Shown here: piece after piece, positions 9,591-20,763 of the stretch
Layout of the letters: every line of letters starts with the position of its first letter
Numbering within the stretch: position 1 is the first letter of the stretch
NCBI RefSeq assembly: GCF_032854445.1
Contig: NC_088304.1
Location: 124,001 to 188,000 of the forward strand
Length of the DNA stretch: 64,000 bases
Direction: 5' to 3'
From: Liolophura sinensis
Lineage: Eukaryota > Mollusca > Polyplacophora > Chitonida > Chitonidae
Notes under the pieces: model-generated
The model's input: only the letters and a program-made list of their open reading frames with translations
Told to the model about the DNA's origin: nothing
The model's database searches: none
Translations under genes and position numbers: made by a program

Positions 9591-10234
9591 AATATTTGAT
9601 GACAAGTACGCTTTGTGAAGAGGCACAGATTCAAATTTAGCAGAGGTTACACCTCTAATGAATACATTTGATCCAGAATATGACTCATCAGAAAATGGCA
9701 AAACATCTTGTAACAATAAAGGCTGAGAAGCTCCAGTATCTCTTAATACCCTGATCTTTGTATCACAAGACATGTCACTTTTAAGTGAGACTTTACCGTC
9801 ACAAATAAATGGCTCAAAATCCTTCATAACATTATTCTTTGAATTCTGTGTACAATCTACTGGTGGAGTCTTAACATAATCGTTGTTCACTGTGTCAGAT
9901 TTTTTTAGTAGTGACACACAAACCAGTAGGCTTGAAGCCACCCCCCTGTTCTTGCCTTCTCTTTAAAGCATGACATGACATGACCTGGCTTCCTACAATA
10001 ATTACATGTAACCCTGCTAAACTGTCTATCAGTAAATGTATGGTCAGACCTTCATTGAGTAGTGTTAGAATTAACAGGGCTTCTTTGCTCACCTGATTTG
10101 TCAAAATTTTGAGTCTGTTTCGGTGGAGTTGAGATTGAGTTAAATGAACTGCTGGAAAAGGGTTGAGGCTTTCTAAATGTAGACGGCTTTTTCTGAAATG
10201 AGACCTTATGTGTAAGCGTATAAGTATCGGCCAT
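9591..10234 (-). pseudogene. Gypsy-like gag zinc knuckle and aspartic protease fragment
   Basis: The minus strand shows a Pro/Ser/Lys-rich gag tail (from 10234), a zinc knuckle (CNYCRKPGHVMSC, around 9960-10000, one residue short of the usual CX2CX4HX4C), and a retroelement aspartic protease with the active-site signature RDTGASQ (about 9730-9745) followed by LLLQDVLPFSDESY. Frames change between the knuckle and the protease. The protease runs directly into the integrase fragment near 9590 with no spacer, which marks a recombination joint. No LTRs or reverse transcriptase are visible. It is an LTR-retrotransposon piece, inactive. Confidence 0.65.
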
Positions 10235-10299
10235 AGTGGCTGCTGCTTCTAATGGATCAGCCTCTTTATCTTTGTAGTATCTTTGCCAAACATGGGCAA

Positions 10300-12010
10300 A
10301 GAGGATATATTTGATGCCGTGTTCAGTATCACATCCACCACACTATGGGGCGGGGCCTCCATCAAGAGAAAGACTGTGAGTTAGACGAGAATGCCCAATA
10401 CGACACCTCGTTAAAACCACTTTACTAGAGTATACAAATTACAGACAAGAGTGGGGCGAACACCAGGCGATGAAAGGTCCCAATCACCCTGCCAAAGGTG
10501 ATGAACATATGTTAGACTATTAGAACGAAAATCCGGAAATGGGAGTTTCCTCTTTTGATATGGATTTATTAGAGGCAGCTTTATCTTCTCTGTCTACGAC
10601 TGTGTTTTCATGGATACCAATATGACTCTGTATCCAACAGAACATAATATCTTAACCTCTTTTAATTTGTTTTCAATGTAAAGCTTAAATTTCAAGAAAT
10701 ATCAGATTTTTAAATTTATAATACTGTATTGCCAAAGGGCAAGAGAGCGAGACACTGCAGATCACTGCCTTCAGGGAATGGTCAGAAGAAACACCTACTA
10801 AGGCCAGGAGTATAACCCTGATTTCGGCAGAGAAGATCGAGAAAAAGTATGGCAGACGATAAACAGAGACCCGCTGTTCTTAGACAGCCGGAGGACCAAC
10901 TCTGCCACCATGCGTTGACCCATCAATATATATATAAATTCATAATCCACACAGTATGATGGATTGAAAACACAATCGTCGGCACGGTTTGTTAGATGAA
11001 CTTTAAACTTAGTAACATATTGAGAGCTCAGCTTTATACATCGGTTATAAAAAGAAGGCTTATTTGTTCTACGTATAAACTCTCTACTGATGAGGTTCTA
11101 AAACAACCAAGGTGCTAGACAAGACCTTAATTACATCAAGAGCCTTTGTATAGCTTTAAGCATTTTAATATGAGGTTTTTGTTAGACAAAGCTATAACAG
11201 ACGTTCGATATTATTCATATTTTTAGCACGGTAGAATTTAAGGAAATATTACACATATAAAGAGCCCCTGTGCTCGATGTCAAAGCTTTGGCTAAGTGCT
11301 TTATTTTGATTCTAACCAGAGTTAGTGATAATATGCTGCTCTGGGGTACACCATTTCCTGCTCATACGAGATAGCATCCAACCCGTATGACGATGAGATA
11401 AAAATTCAGATATAAATAGTGGTAAACGACCTTTGAGCCCCATATCTGACAGGTCTTTTAAAATACCTTATCTCCAAAAACGGACAGTCCTTAGAGAAGG
11501 CCATGTGATCTCTCCATGGTAACTGCAACACTTAACTGTGCTGATGCAGTCGAAACTATCATGTCCTTCACTGCCGCATCGAAAAAAAAAACATTTTATT
11601 TTTACATTAGCCCTTGCCGTGACCAAATTTCAGCAAATGAAATAAAATGTTGGATTTGGGATATATAAATCCACATTAACCCTATACGGACCAATATACG
11701 ATGGTAGAGATGTACTATTAAAAAGATATGTATTTAATTTGAGGATGTTGCCGGCTTGTTTTGTTGTGAAGCGCTTCATTTTAGCAACACCCTGAAGTTT
11801 TAATTCTGTTAAGATTACTTCATCACATAAGTCAATAATATCACCATCCCTATCACGTATTATTCCATGACACCTGTTCAGGGAATGGTGAGGGGATGTA
11901 TAAACAGATAAATCGGAAATCGGGCCAAAGTGGAGTGATGGGCGTGAGGATCTCGCAAGACCAACACGCCCCCAGCCACCAGGATGCCGTTCTCAGAGAT
12001 TACCCGTCGC
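10300..12010 (-). mobile_element. LINE copy A, minus strand, internally deleted
   Basis: Reading right to left, there is a 5'UTR segment (about 12010-11905, matching the one near 39190-39260), ORF1 sequence (11905-11610), then reverse transcriptase pieces (11500-10800), the RNase H region with the equivalent of CWIPSHTGIHGN (about 10600-10640), and the C-terminal zinc-binding region (about 10420-10310). It matches copies C, D and F at the nucleotide level. The endonuclease and much of the reverse transcriptase are missing, and stops are frequent. It is a dead 5'-to-3' relic. Confidence 0.75.
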
Positions 12011-12129
12011 AAACCCACGGCATACCCAAATGAGATTAAGAGAGAGATTGCAATAGGTCATTTTTTCAAGACGGAACATAATGAACTTACTGCTTTCTTC
12101 AACGACCTCATACTCCGATTCTGAGGCTG

Positions 12130-12229
12130 GCGCAGTCTATCATCTGTAAGAACATCAGTCTGGTGCGGTCCATCATCAGTGAGAACATCAGCCTGGTGCA
12201 ATCCATCATCCGTGAGAACATCAGGCTGG
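12130..12229 (+). repeat. 33-bp tandem repeat, three units
   Basis: CTGGTGCAATCCATCATC followed by CGTGAGAACATCAG recurs about every 33 bp with a few changes. The frame stays open across the units, so it could have been coding once. No product is recognised. Confidence 0.75.
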
Positions 12230-12420
12230 TCTGAAGGGAATGTTTATGGCTTTTCGCCACATCAGCCATATCAGAAGAACATGGACAAACTAGGAATCAG
12301 TATATGAGTTTCGAGGCAATGAGAACATACAAAGAAAAATAATTGTGTAGACGAACGTGTTTAAGTAGGGGATAAAGCACTCGAAACTGTGCATCGTTTG
12401 AAAATAATACACGAGGCACA

Positions 12421-12483
12421 AATCTGTAGAACGCTAAATCCATTTAATTCCGTTTCGTGGTCAGTAACTTATTTGGGATGTTG
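12421..12483 (+). repeat. Left 63-bp direct repeat around the tyrosine recombinase
   Basis: It aligns without gaps to 14861-14923 with five mismatches; the common block CATTTAATTCCGTTTC and the following AGTAACTTATTTGGGATGTT are identical. Sequence outside the 63 bp does not match. The two copies are 2440 bp apart and in the same orientation. Confidence 0.85.
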
Positions 12484-12771
12484 CGAGTGGATTATTTTCA
12501 AAGAATCCAGATTCGAGTGCTTTATTAAACTTCAACCATAATCAAAGCTGTGGGTTATTTTTCAGTAATCAACAGTTATTGTTCTTTTGTCCCGTTCAAA
12601 AATGCATCCCCTTTTGACCCAGGCGAGTACCTGAAGTCACCGCCTTGTCACAATGGAACACTTAGTTCGTTTCGCTTCATAGAAAGAACATCTGTAGAAA
12701 TACCGACATTCCATACACTTGAAGTTGTAGGATAATGCATGGCTATGCGAAGAAGGTACCGAGGGAATTAG

Positions 12772-12960
12772 TTGAGACGCTTCATTCGAAACATGGAGAG
12801 CTCTGAGGATGGAGATATTTTTCTAACTCGAAATCGATTTTCACTCTACATGAGTGACATGGAGGATTGGACGGAAGATGACGTTGTTGAGCTGCCTGTG
12901 ATAAAAGAAAGTGTTTACGAAAGTCGACAAGATCATCAGTCTTATACACTTACATGCTGA
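12772..12960 (+). CDS. Short acidic ORF of unknown function
   Basis: This is 62 residues, rich in Asp/Glu (SDMEDWTEDDVVELPV). It matches no family I know. It lies inside the direct-repeat-bounded block, 5' of the recombinase pieces and on the same strand, so it may be the first exon of that gene. A purely chance open frame is also possible. Confidence 0.25.
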   Translation: MRRFIRNMESSEDGDIFLTRNRFSLYMSDMEDWTEDDVVELPVIKESVYESRQDHQSYTLTC

Positions 12961-13515
12961 AGAGTTCTCACAACACGTCAATGATGTATAGGCCCCTCTA
13001 AACAGAAAATAACTGCCAATAACTTGCCTGCTTGTAAATACGAGGATATTTCCTTCGAAGATGAGATACCAGTGGCCAAACCATCGACTAGATTCAAACG
13101 ACCGGAAACCGATAAGGAAATGGGCTTTTTCTCTCGCCGAAAGTACAGCTTTATTTCATTATCCATGCCATAATTAGGACAAAATTGGCTTGTAACTGTG
13201 ATATAAAACTTTTTTATTGTATTTAAAAATATTTTGTTATTCGTTACATGGGATGTTTCAATATCAAAAGCCAAAGGTCTTTACCCTGTATGGTATTTAA
13301 AAAGGGACAGTGTAGCTTCTTGTGGGTTGCAAACGTGTAAACGCCATAAGTAGCGTGCTATAAAATATCTTTCCAGGATTGTCAATATTTACTCCAAATC
13401 CTGAAGTTTTAGAGTGTAGCAATCTGAGCTGTTTAGATATATGCAGTCAGTACGCAAATATTGTTACATGTACATGTTACGTAACTAATTTGATGTTTTT
13501 ATACATTTCATTAGC

Positions 13516-14810
13516 TGAGCTGTTTAGATCCTGGCAACTGGAACGGAATCGCGTCGCGCAAATGGACTCTAGCATAAGTGCTATTAGGCCAGGATTTACG
13601 GAGGAAGACGAAATCTCTAATTCTGTTTCAGGATTCATGTGTGGAATGAGGAAGGCCACTGGTGAAGAATACCCTGGAACAACGCTATACGAGTTGGAAG
13701 CTAGCTTACAAGTGTATCTGGAGACGAAGGGCCAGATCTACAAACTGCTCTAGGACAATGAATTCCTTCAGTTACAGCACACCGTGGATCACGTGACGAA
13801 GGAACGAGCAGAAGAAGGAATAGTCAGAGTGAATCGTAAAGCTGAGGTAATAACTTTGATTGAGTAAGAGTTGCTATTATGGCAGACAGTTTTAGGAAGT
13901 TCAACTCAGCAGAAACCAGTAGATACCACGTTCCACCTGTTGGGCTTGAACTTTGCATTACGGGCTGGAAAGGAACACTGGCAGAGCAATCAGCTCTCCA
14001 CATTGCAGGATTCACGTGGAATACGATGCCTATGGTAACGCGAGTATCTGTCAAAGGGTAATCATGGGGGTCGAAAACACCGCAAAGACCACCGTAAAGT
14101 GGTCCACGCATACGAAAACTGATACAACACAGAACAAACCCTCGTTCGACTCTTTCAGCTGTATGACAACACTGGTTTTTGTCCGACGCTATTACTAGCC
14201 TGTGTACTTTGTGTCCCGTAAACGGTATATTTTCAAACAGCTTAGCATAAAATGGACCTGGAAAAATCGTCACACGTATATAGTAAATCGAACACTTATA
14301 CCAGTGGCAACTTCTTTCGATTTTTTCAATAAGTTGTGGAAAATAAGTTATGGTTAAGTGCTTGCCACTGGTTAAATAAACCTGCGGTAATAGTTTCCAT
14401 ATTTTTTCTTCAGTCCAAACGGAAAGACCGGCGTTTTATCTACGCCCACTTCATAAGGTGAACGGAAATATTTGGTTCTCCGAGCAACCTATAGATGTCA
14501 ACCAACTTATCGACAATGTTGCGAGACTGTTCAAGTGTGGGCAGAAGTGGGCATTCATGGATTTCGGGCCACCCACTCGTTGCGGGCCACAGTTGTGACA
14601 CGATTATATCAGCAGCATGTGGATGAACAGATAATATCGGAAATCACCGGCCAATGTAGCAGTGCTATACGGAATTACAAACGTACAAGAGACGATCAAA
14701 TGCCTCCAACGACATCATTTGTGCAGCACCAATGCGACCTAGCCAGCGCACCGGAAACGTCTTGCCTTTGTCCCAATATAACTGTTAATGTTCACGTCAG
14801 TACCGATTAA
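13516..14810 (+). pseudogene. Tyrosine recombinase of the Crypton/ZMYM/KIAA1958 type, decayed
   Basis: Three segments read in order. At 13516-13850, after a TTCATTAG acceptor, an N-terminal core-binding-like domain includes FMCGMRKATGEEYPGTTLYE, interrupted by TAG at about 13751. At about 14070-14170 comes a middle segment with GGRKHRKDHRKVVHAYEN, a TGA, then TLVRLFQLYDNTG. At 14414-14810, after a TTCTTCAG acceptor, comes FYLRPLHKVNGNIWFSEQP, a frameshift near 14540, and the catalytic end THSLRATVVTRLYQQ. The HxLR block is the box II H-x-x-R of tyrosine recombinases, and NYKRT stands near the nucleophile position. Stops and frameshifts make it non-functional. It could be a Crypton transposon or a retroposed relative of ZMYM/QRICH1-type genes. 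Confidence 0.7.
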
Positions 14811-14860
14811 AACAGAAATTGACGAGAACCTACTATTGATGGGTTTTTGTTGGACTATGT

Positions 14861-14923
14861 AATCTGAAGAACGATCAATCCATTTAATTCCGTTTCTTAG
14901 TCAGTAACTTATTTGGGATGTTC
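14861..14923 (+). repeat. Right 63-bp direct repeat around the tyrosine recombinase
   Basis: This is the partner of 12421-12483. It begins 50 bp after the recombinase reading frame ends. Confidence 0.85.
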
Positions 14924-15539
14924 CGTAAAAAAATAACTTTTCTTTTGAGTTAGAACATCTGCATCTGTCAAACCCTTTGCACGCATTGTTTAAAATTGGT
15001 GAAGTTAACCATTTATCATGCATGTCGCTTGTTAATTTTAATCATATTAACACTGCGGGCTGTTGCTAACAGAGCCTGAATTTCACCAAAGGCTGATGTT
15101 GGGAAAAATAAACTTTCACATTTTGTGTTGCGTATGTTCAGTCCCCCAGCACTTCAATATACACGTAGGGTTTCGTGTCTAGTACTTTCCTCCTGTGGAT
15201 TCAAAAAAAAAATAATCCACACTTTCTGAATTGTGTAACGTCACAACTGTACTTTAAAGCCAGCTAAAACAAATTTTAGTTAAAACTCGAAAATCACATT
15301 ATTTATGAATATATAGAAGAAACATGACAAAGTCAACCCGTTGATTTAGCTTTCTAGTTTCACCGTATTATGACGGTTCTTCACAGCTTTTTTTCTATTT
15401 CAACATATCTTGCGACAGCTATATATACATTTAGGTAGATTAAGCCATTGTGATCAGTCCGTTACGAATTACATACAATATAATGAAGTTCGAATTTCGC
15501 CAGGGCATTATCCATTCGGAGGGATTATCTCCCGGTGTT
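14924..15539. other. AT-rich spacer, possibly 3' region of the Penelope-like element
   Basis: No gene was seen. It follows the end of the Penelope-like ORF in that element's transcriptional sense, so part of it may be the element's 3'UTR. Confidence 0.35.
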
Positions 15540-15560
15540 TTCTCTGTTAAGTTCAGATGT

Positions 15561-15970
15561 TCATTTATGAATAAAGTACTGTTCTTTGATTATTCTAGTT
15601 TGAGCTTTATTCACAGATAATTTTAAGAAGGGTATTATGTGAAAGTTGGGCCGACTGTGTAGGTTACGGATACATGATGCGATATGTTTGGTTACAGGTA
15701 AAATCTGTATACTTCGCGGGTTAATTTGTTGCCTATGTGCCCTACATCGATTTCTTAATGTATCACCGGTTTCGCCTACATAGAATTTGTTACAATTACA
15801 GCAGGTTAATACATACACTATATTATGGAAATTACAGCTCATGTAAGCGTTAATACGGAAGTTAAAATTTGAAACATGAAACAAAAAATGACTACTTATT
15901 ATTAAATATTCACAGCATTGGCATCGTGGGTTTCCACACTTGAAAGTTGTATAACTTGTGTCTATTCAGT
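15561..15970 (-). pseudogene. GIY-YIG endonuclease domain of the Penelope-like element
   Basis: The domain is preceded by a cysteine cluster (KCGNPRCQCC, around 15930) typical of these elements. It reads NIVYVLTCCNCNKFYVGETG followed by LRNRCRAHRQQI. VYVLTC with FYVGET is the GIY-YIG pair in its Penelope form, the Arg is in RNRCRAH, and the following His residue is conserved. The region to 15561 is open for 107 codons, so this domain is the best-kept part of the element. Confidence 0.8.
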
Positions 15971-16561
15971 TTGTAGTAAACCGAGTCTTTTTTAGAAGTC
16001 TCTTTAGATTGCCTTTTACCGTTTATAATTGTGATTTGATGAAAAGTTTAAACGAGATGATCATTTGATTCTAGTAGTGATCGGTTGTTGTGGAGAATGG
16101 GAAAGAAGTTGAAATTGTTAGAGTTATGAGTGCATATAAATGAAAGTGTGTCGGTGGTAGAAGCCAGTTTGCTGGTCCTTAAAACTGAAAGATCTATTTT
16201 GTCTGCTTTGTCAATATCGATGTGTATTACTTCTTTTGGATAACGCCCCATTAGTAGAAAAATCTTCCAGTCAGATAATCTGATTTGTCGGAATTCGTCT
16301 CGCAAGAGTAAACGGGACCTGATCTTTTGTGTGACGTGGGTGGCAGGATCTATAATCTAGGTATTATTTTGTATCGGTCGTTTTGTAGAAAATATCTGTG
16401 ATTATCTCATTCCCTTTGCTAGTGACGAAAATCTCTAAGAAAAGTATTTTATCGTGACAAGTTCTTAACGTGAACCTGATATTTGGGTCCAAATTGTTTA
16501 ACGCAGGAAAAAAGACCCATTATATTGCCCTTTCGCTGATCCCAAAAGATAAAACAATTGT

Positions 16562-16873
16562 CTAAAAACCTTTTGAATGACTGACGAATTTCGATATACT
16601 ACGTTCGTAATTATTTTCAATTTCACTGTAGAGCTTTAGCTCTAAGTATTCTAATACTAAAGTAGCGTAGGTTGGTGCAACCTTTGTACCCATAGCTGTG
16701 CGCAAAAGTTGGCGATCATTTTTCTTTCCAAATTCGAATGCATTATTTTTTAAAATAAGTCGTATACCGGTCAGTGCAAATTCCTTGTAAAAACGGTCGT
16801 TGATATGGCCCGAATGTTTATCAACATTCAATGGCTGTAATCCAAAGTTCATGAGAGGTATTGCTGTAAACAT
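16562..16873 (-). pseudogene. Reverse transcriptase fragment of the Penelope-like element
   Basis: The open segment contains LKNNAFEFGKKNDRQLL followed by MGTKVAPTYATLVLEYLE, the fingers/palm region with motif B (GT-x-APxYA). The D-D catalytic motif C should follow just downstream but is beyond a frame break near 16560. Later RT and thumb sequence (16048-16305) is again open. Confidence 0.75.
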
Positions 16874-17711
16874 TGGTTGCGCCTAAGGTACAAACTATTT
16901 CAGCATCGTTTATGGAATTGGGGGTGAAGTTTAGAAAGTCCAGATCATCTCGAATATATGATTGGACATATGGTTTTCACAGGATATCAACGAGCTAAAT
17001 TAGGCGATGAGTGGTGCAGACTGGTCTCGTTATAATGGCCGGAATTAGAGATCGCTTGGGTTGTTTGACTTACGTCATGATTTTGTGAATTTTAGGTAGA
17101 CCATATAATTGGCTGGGTTTTTTTTTGCTTTCAAAGTTTGTTAAAAAATTCTTTTCTGATTTTGTTAGGTTACTCCCGTGGTCCTTGGTAAGTTTTTTTT
17201 TAATTTTGCACTAACCTAGATTATCTATGTTCCTGTTTCATTGATTCCTATGTTTGATTGTAGTTAAGCGTTTCTTCAATTATTCGGTAGCTCAATTTGG
17301 TCATAACAATGATTGCCAATCATTTCTCTGCCTCTTTAATCACCATAATTGGGTTGGCTTGAAAGGCTTTTAGAGCTTCAAATTCCGACCTAAGATTATG
17401 TGCAGTTTTTTGTTTATATTTGGTCGAGGGCGGTGAGTGAGGAAATTAAGGAAAAGGTCTTTCTGTCCCTACCTGGTTCAAGCCCACTCCTGTACAGATT
17501 TATCCCTACAGTTCGTATCAACAAAAAATCACGACGTCTAAGTTTTCTACAAAAGTTTGCAATGTCTGCGTCAAGCCCATTCTCATTTCATGTCGGGGTA
17601 ACTGTCACCCCCCTTAGTGGTAAATCCTTCTCGTCTTCAGAACGTTCTACTGTAGACAGGTTGATAACTTTAGGATCAACTTTTCACTGGCTGTGCCCTG
17701 CTGCGTAGGTG

Positions 17712-17713
<2 letters not shown>

Positions 17714-17755
<42 letters not shown>
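17714..17755. repeat. (AT)n microsatellite
   Basis: About 20 uninterrupted TA units, followed by an imperfect AT-rich continuation to about 17780. Confidence 0.95.
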
Positions 17756-17757
<2 letters not shown>

Positions 17758-17780
17758 GTATATTCTATATATATACTACG

Positions 17781-19105
17781 ATTTAGACAAAAATTATATA
17801 CACACGAATTAAATGCATTTTAGATATAGTTTTCAGTAGTCTTTTTCCTGATGTTCACATCATCCTTAAAGCGAAAGACCTTGTAAAAATGAGTTTGTGA
17901 TAAGTGAAAAGGTATTTTCAGATATGTGTTCTAAATTATTAATTTCTAAAACTTGAGAAAGCATGGAAGTATTTAAGTAGGAGAAAAGTTGGGGGAAAGC
18001 AGCATTCAAACTTAATTATCATCCTTAGATGTTATAGTTTTTAATCATTTCAGGATTTCTTTCAAAGTGGGCGCTATTTCTTGCTTGGCTATCAACTTTT
18101 CCTCTTCCACTTTTCAAATTGCAGATTTGAAGTCCTCATCGCTTTCTGCATGCTTCCGTTTCTTTGTCCCATGTTGGTTGGCTAATGGAAAATAACAAAA
18201 CGACTGATATGATGCACAAAAATAAAAAGTTTGGTCTCTACAGTGCAACAAAAGTAAGTCCCCTTGATATGTACCAGATCGCAATGAAATTTTGCACACA
18301 CCATCCCAGTAATCCGGCGGACGTGGTATACGGGTCTGTGTGTGCCACAAAAAACAATGCTATTTTCTACTCTAGCGCGGATTCAACTTGCTCGTCATAT
18401 AACTTAACATCAAGTTTGAATTTCAGCACCAGAGGTTCGAGATCGTGCAGGTGTCGGGGTAAGACGGTTGAGTGCCCAAACAATCGGGAGTGGTCTAAAA
18501 GCCGTCGGAGTACGTCCCAGGCGGCTAACTCAGAAAAGTAGAAATTTGTTGATAAGATACGATGGATGGGTTAATAAAATAGACTGGGCAACATCATATT
18601 TTTGAATCCTGATCAATTCTCTTCAGTTTCTGTGTTATGATTACAGACATGACAAAACAGAATACAATACAAATGTTTCGCAATTAGTTGAACTTACATG
18701 ATATGAAATATCTTTAACCCTGTACTGAATTGTCCAAACTTTGTACACACTAAACTGCAATGATAAACTACATATATAGTCTGTTATGGAGCTTTGGTTG
18801 GAACACCCTTTTGTTACCATTTTAGCTGGCCTGTGAAATAGGGAGAACAAGACCTTAAATTAATGGTAGCAACATGCTAAATTATATGCAGTTTGTTTTT
18901 TAATCGATAGTAATCCTGTATGTTTACCTTCCATTCATGTATAAGGTGAGGTGTGTGGGGTTCAGAGAGCTTTGCAATCCTTGGGACTTCAGTTGCTGAT
19001 CAGTGCTTTTAAAAATCTGTTTAGAGTGTGGATTAACTTATTAGGTAAATGATAGTATAAATGTGTATGTAGATTTGATGTTTTCAAATCAGTTGCATAC
19101 TTATA
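17781..19105. other. Sequence between the Penelope-like element and LINE B
   Basis: A 125-codon plus-strand frame at 18164-18541 has no family resemblance and low-complexity Ser content. I do not call it a gene. Nothing else was recognised. Confidence 0.4.
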
Positions 19106-19119
19106 CTCAAAGATTCTTC
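19106..19119. repeat. Left target-site duplication of LINE B
   Basis: CTCAAAGATTCTTC here is repeated exactly at 24581-24594, directly after the LINE's CACT-repeat tail. At least the 11 bp AAAGATTCTTC cannot be tail sequence, so this is a genuine insertion duplication and dates the copy as relatively young. Confidence 0.8.
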
Positions 19120-19380
19120 GGTCCCTGGCTGGCCGTGGAACTAGCCTTTGCGCTCTCAGCTTTTGTTTAGTGGTCACCCAGTCTGAAGGTGGTGTGACAT
19201 TACGTTCTGTTGCTCTTAGAGGCAGGACGTATTCACTAGCCTCTCTGTAAATAGCCTGTACATAGTTTAGTGCATTTCCGCTTTGTAATATCGTATCTAT
19301 TTTGCACTCGGCATCCACACTGTTCCAAACACATAGTTGTGGTCACCTCTTTAGGGTAGTAGTTCTCGCCCAGGCCCACA

Positions 19381-20746
19381 ATGTTGTGGGCAGGGCGAGT
19401 AAATAGACCCTTAAGCCTTAAGCTTGTAATACAGGGAGGTGTACAACCGGTTGAAGTATACAATCGGCTAAAGGAGTTAGTGGGGAGTGGGCCTAATGTC
19501 CTAAAGGGACTAATCAATGTCTCTAGAGATGTCTGGAATGTTACAGTGGCTACGCAAACTGTGAAGGAACAGCTGTTGGCTAGCGGCTTCTCATTTAACG
19601 GGGTAGATTGTCCAATATATGATGTGGAGGGGCAAAGGCTCCTGGTTAGATCTCGATGTCCGATCAGTTGGGAATTTTAGAATTTCTTTGTGGTACAGAG
19701 GTCAGGTCCGTGCCTGTCACATCTGTGATAGCGTAGAACATTTCAAGGCCGACTGTCCTTTAAAGGATAAATGCCTCAAGTGTAAACAAGCAGGCCACTT
19801 TCAAAAGGACTGCCCGCTGAGCGATGAAAATGACAATGGCGATAATGACGATAACGATTGCAATGATAATGATGATGATGATAAAGATAGTAATGTTTAT
19901 GAAGTTGAAGGTGACAATAAACATGAGAATAAAGGTCGAGGATATGATGATGGTAATTATAGTGAGGGACATGGGAATGATATGGAAATTGGGGTTTCTG
20001 GCGAGTCTGTTCCTTCCAGTCAACAAAATAAAGGGACTTTGGATAACTCTGCTGCTGACAACGAGAAAGCTGGAGAGTGGCAAGTTGTCACTAACTCCAT
20101 GTCCTCCAGCAAAAAGATTCGAAATAAGCGCATTGACGTACAAATAAGGTCAGGAAGTTAAGCGAATCGCCAGTAGTAGGTGGGCCCCAGAGCCTTTGCG
20201 AGGCATCTCAGACGTCAAATAGCCCGGAGTGGGTTGTCGGTATGAATCAAAACTCGAATTCCTCCTCACCCCCTAGATCGTCAGAAATTTCGAATACTAC
20301 GCCATCCTGCATTAAGGAGATGCAATCCAGTGGCGTGATGCCCTCCAAAGGTGCACTTGGTGAGAGTCCGTCCTTATGGGGTAGGACGTTCAGCCCTGAC
20401 CCGTCTACAATGTCACAGTTAGACACTAGAGATATAGCAGATTGCCTTGATCCTCAGGGAAGCTCTCAGCAATCTGATATGTTTAGGGCTGGTGGAGAAT
20501 CCAGTATGGAGGAATCTCTTTCGGAAATGGATGCACCCGAAGACTTGCCTGCCTATACCAATGACAAGGGTGAGGTCTTGGTACCTGTCTCAACATCCCT
20601 GGGGTCGTATTATCGCACATTGCGACGAGACTAAAGTTGACAAGGTTAAAAAGCAGAGGAAGTTGATAACGTTGTCAGAGGAGGATTTTGCTGAGCGTAG
20701 GGCAACGATGTACAAGAAGTCCAGAAAAAAGAAAAAGAATAAATAA
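19381..20746 (+). pseudogene. LINE B ORF1: nucleic-acid-binding protein with zinc knuckles
   Basis: The first segment (19381-19680) resembles the RNA-binding N-terminus of ORF1 proteins, with basic and hydrophobic alternation ending DCPIYDVEGQRLLV. After a frameshift near 19670 come two zinc knuckles, CHICDSVEHFKADC and CLKCKQAGHFQKDC (19710-19815). A remarkable Asp/Asn-rich stretch (19825-19950) follows, encoded by GAT/AAT repeats, then Ser-rich linkers and a Lys-rich tail (KKSRKKKKNK) ending at 20746. ORF1 protein coats the LINE RNA. The acidic run is unusual beside zinc knuckles and may be a microsatellite expansion. Breaks lie near 19670, 20160 and 20630. Confidence 0.75.
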
Positions 20747-20763
20747 ATATTAATAAAAGATCT

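Larger units (their letters stand above)
15540..17690 (-). mobile_element. Penelope-like retroelement, minus strand, degraded
   Basis: A single long protein can be followed from about 17670 down to 15561 through many stops and frame changes: an N-terminal block (VINLSTVERSEDEKDLPL, near 17650), the pre-RT region ending SYIRDDLDFLNF (about 16950), the reverse transcriptase, and a C-terminal GIY-YIG endonuclease. Reverse transcriptase followed by GIY-YIG is diagnostic of endonuclease-bearing Penelope-like elements, which copy their RNA at a nicked target. An (AT)n tract lies directly upstream (17714-17755). No second copy or terminal repeat was recognised. Confidence 0.85.

Noticed and set aside
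17840-17900. Hammerhead ribozyme near the Penelope-like element (CTGATG ... GAAA)
   Set aside because: The core CTGATGA is not complete and no stem II of the right form is visible.
18164-18541. 125-residue plus-strand ORF
   Set aside because: No recognisable domain, no splice or transposon context; I could not distinguish it from chance.
18989-19318. 109-residue minus-strand ORF
   Set aside because: It crosses the left boundary of LINE B (19119/19120), so it cannot be an old gene.
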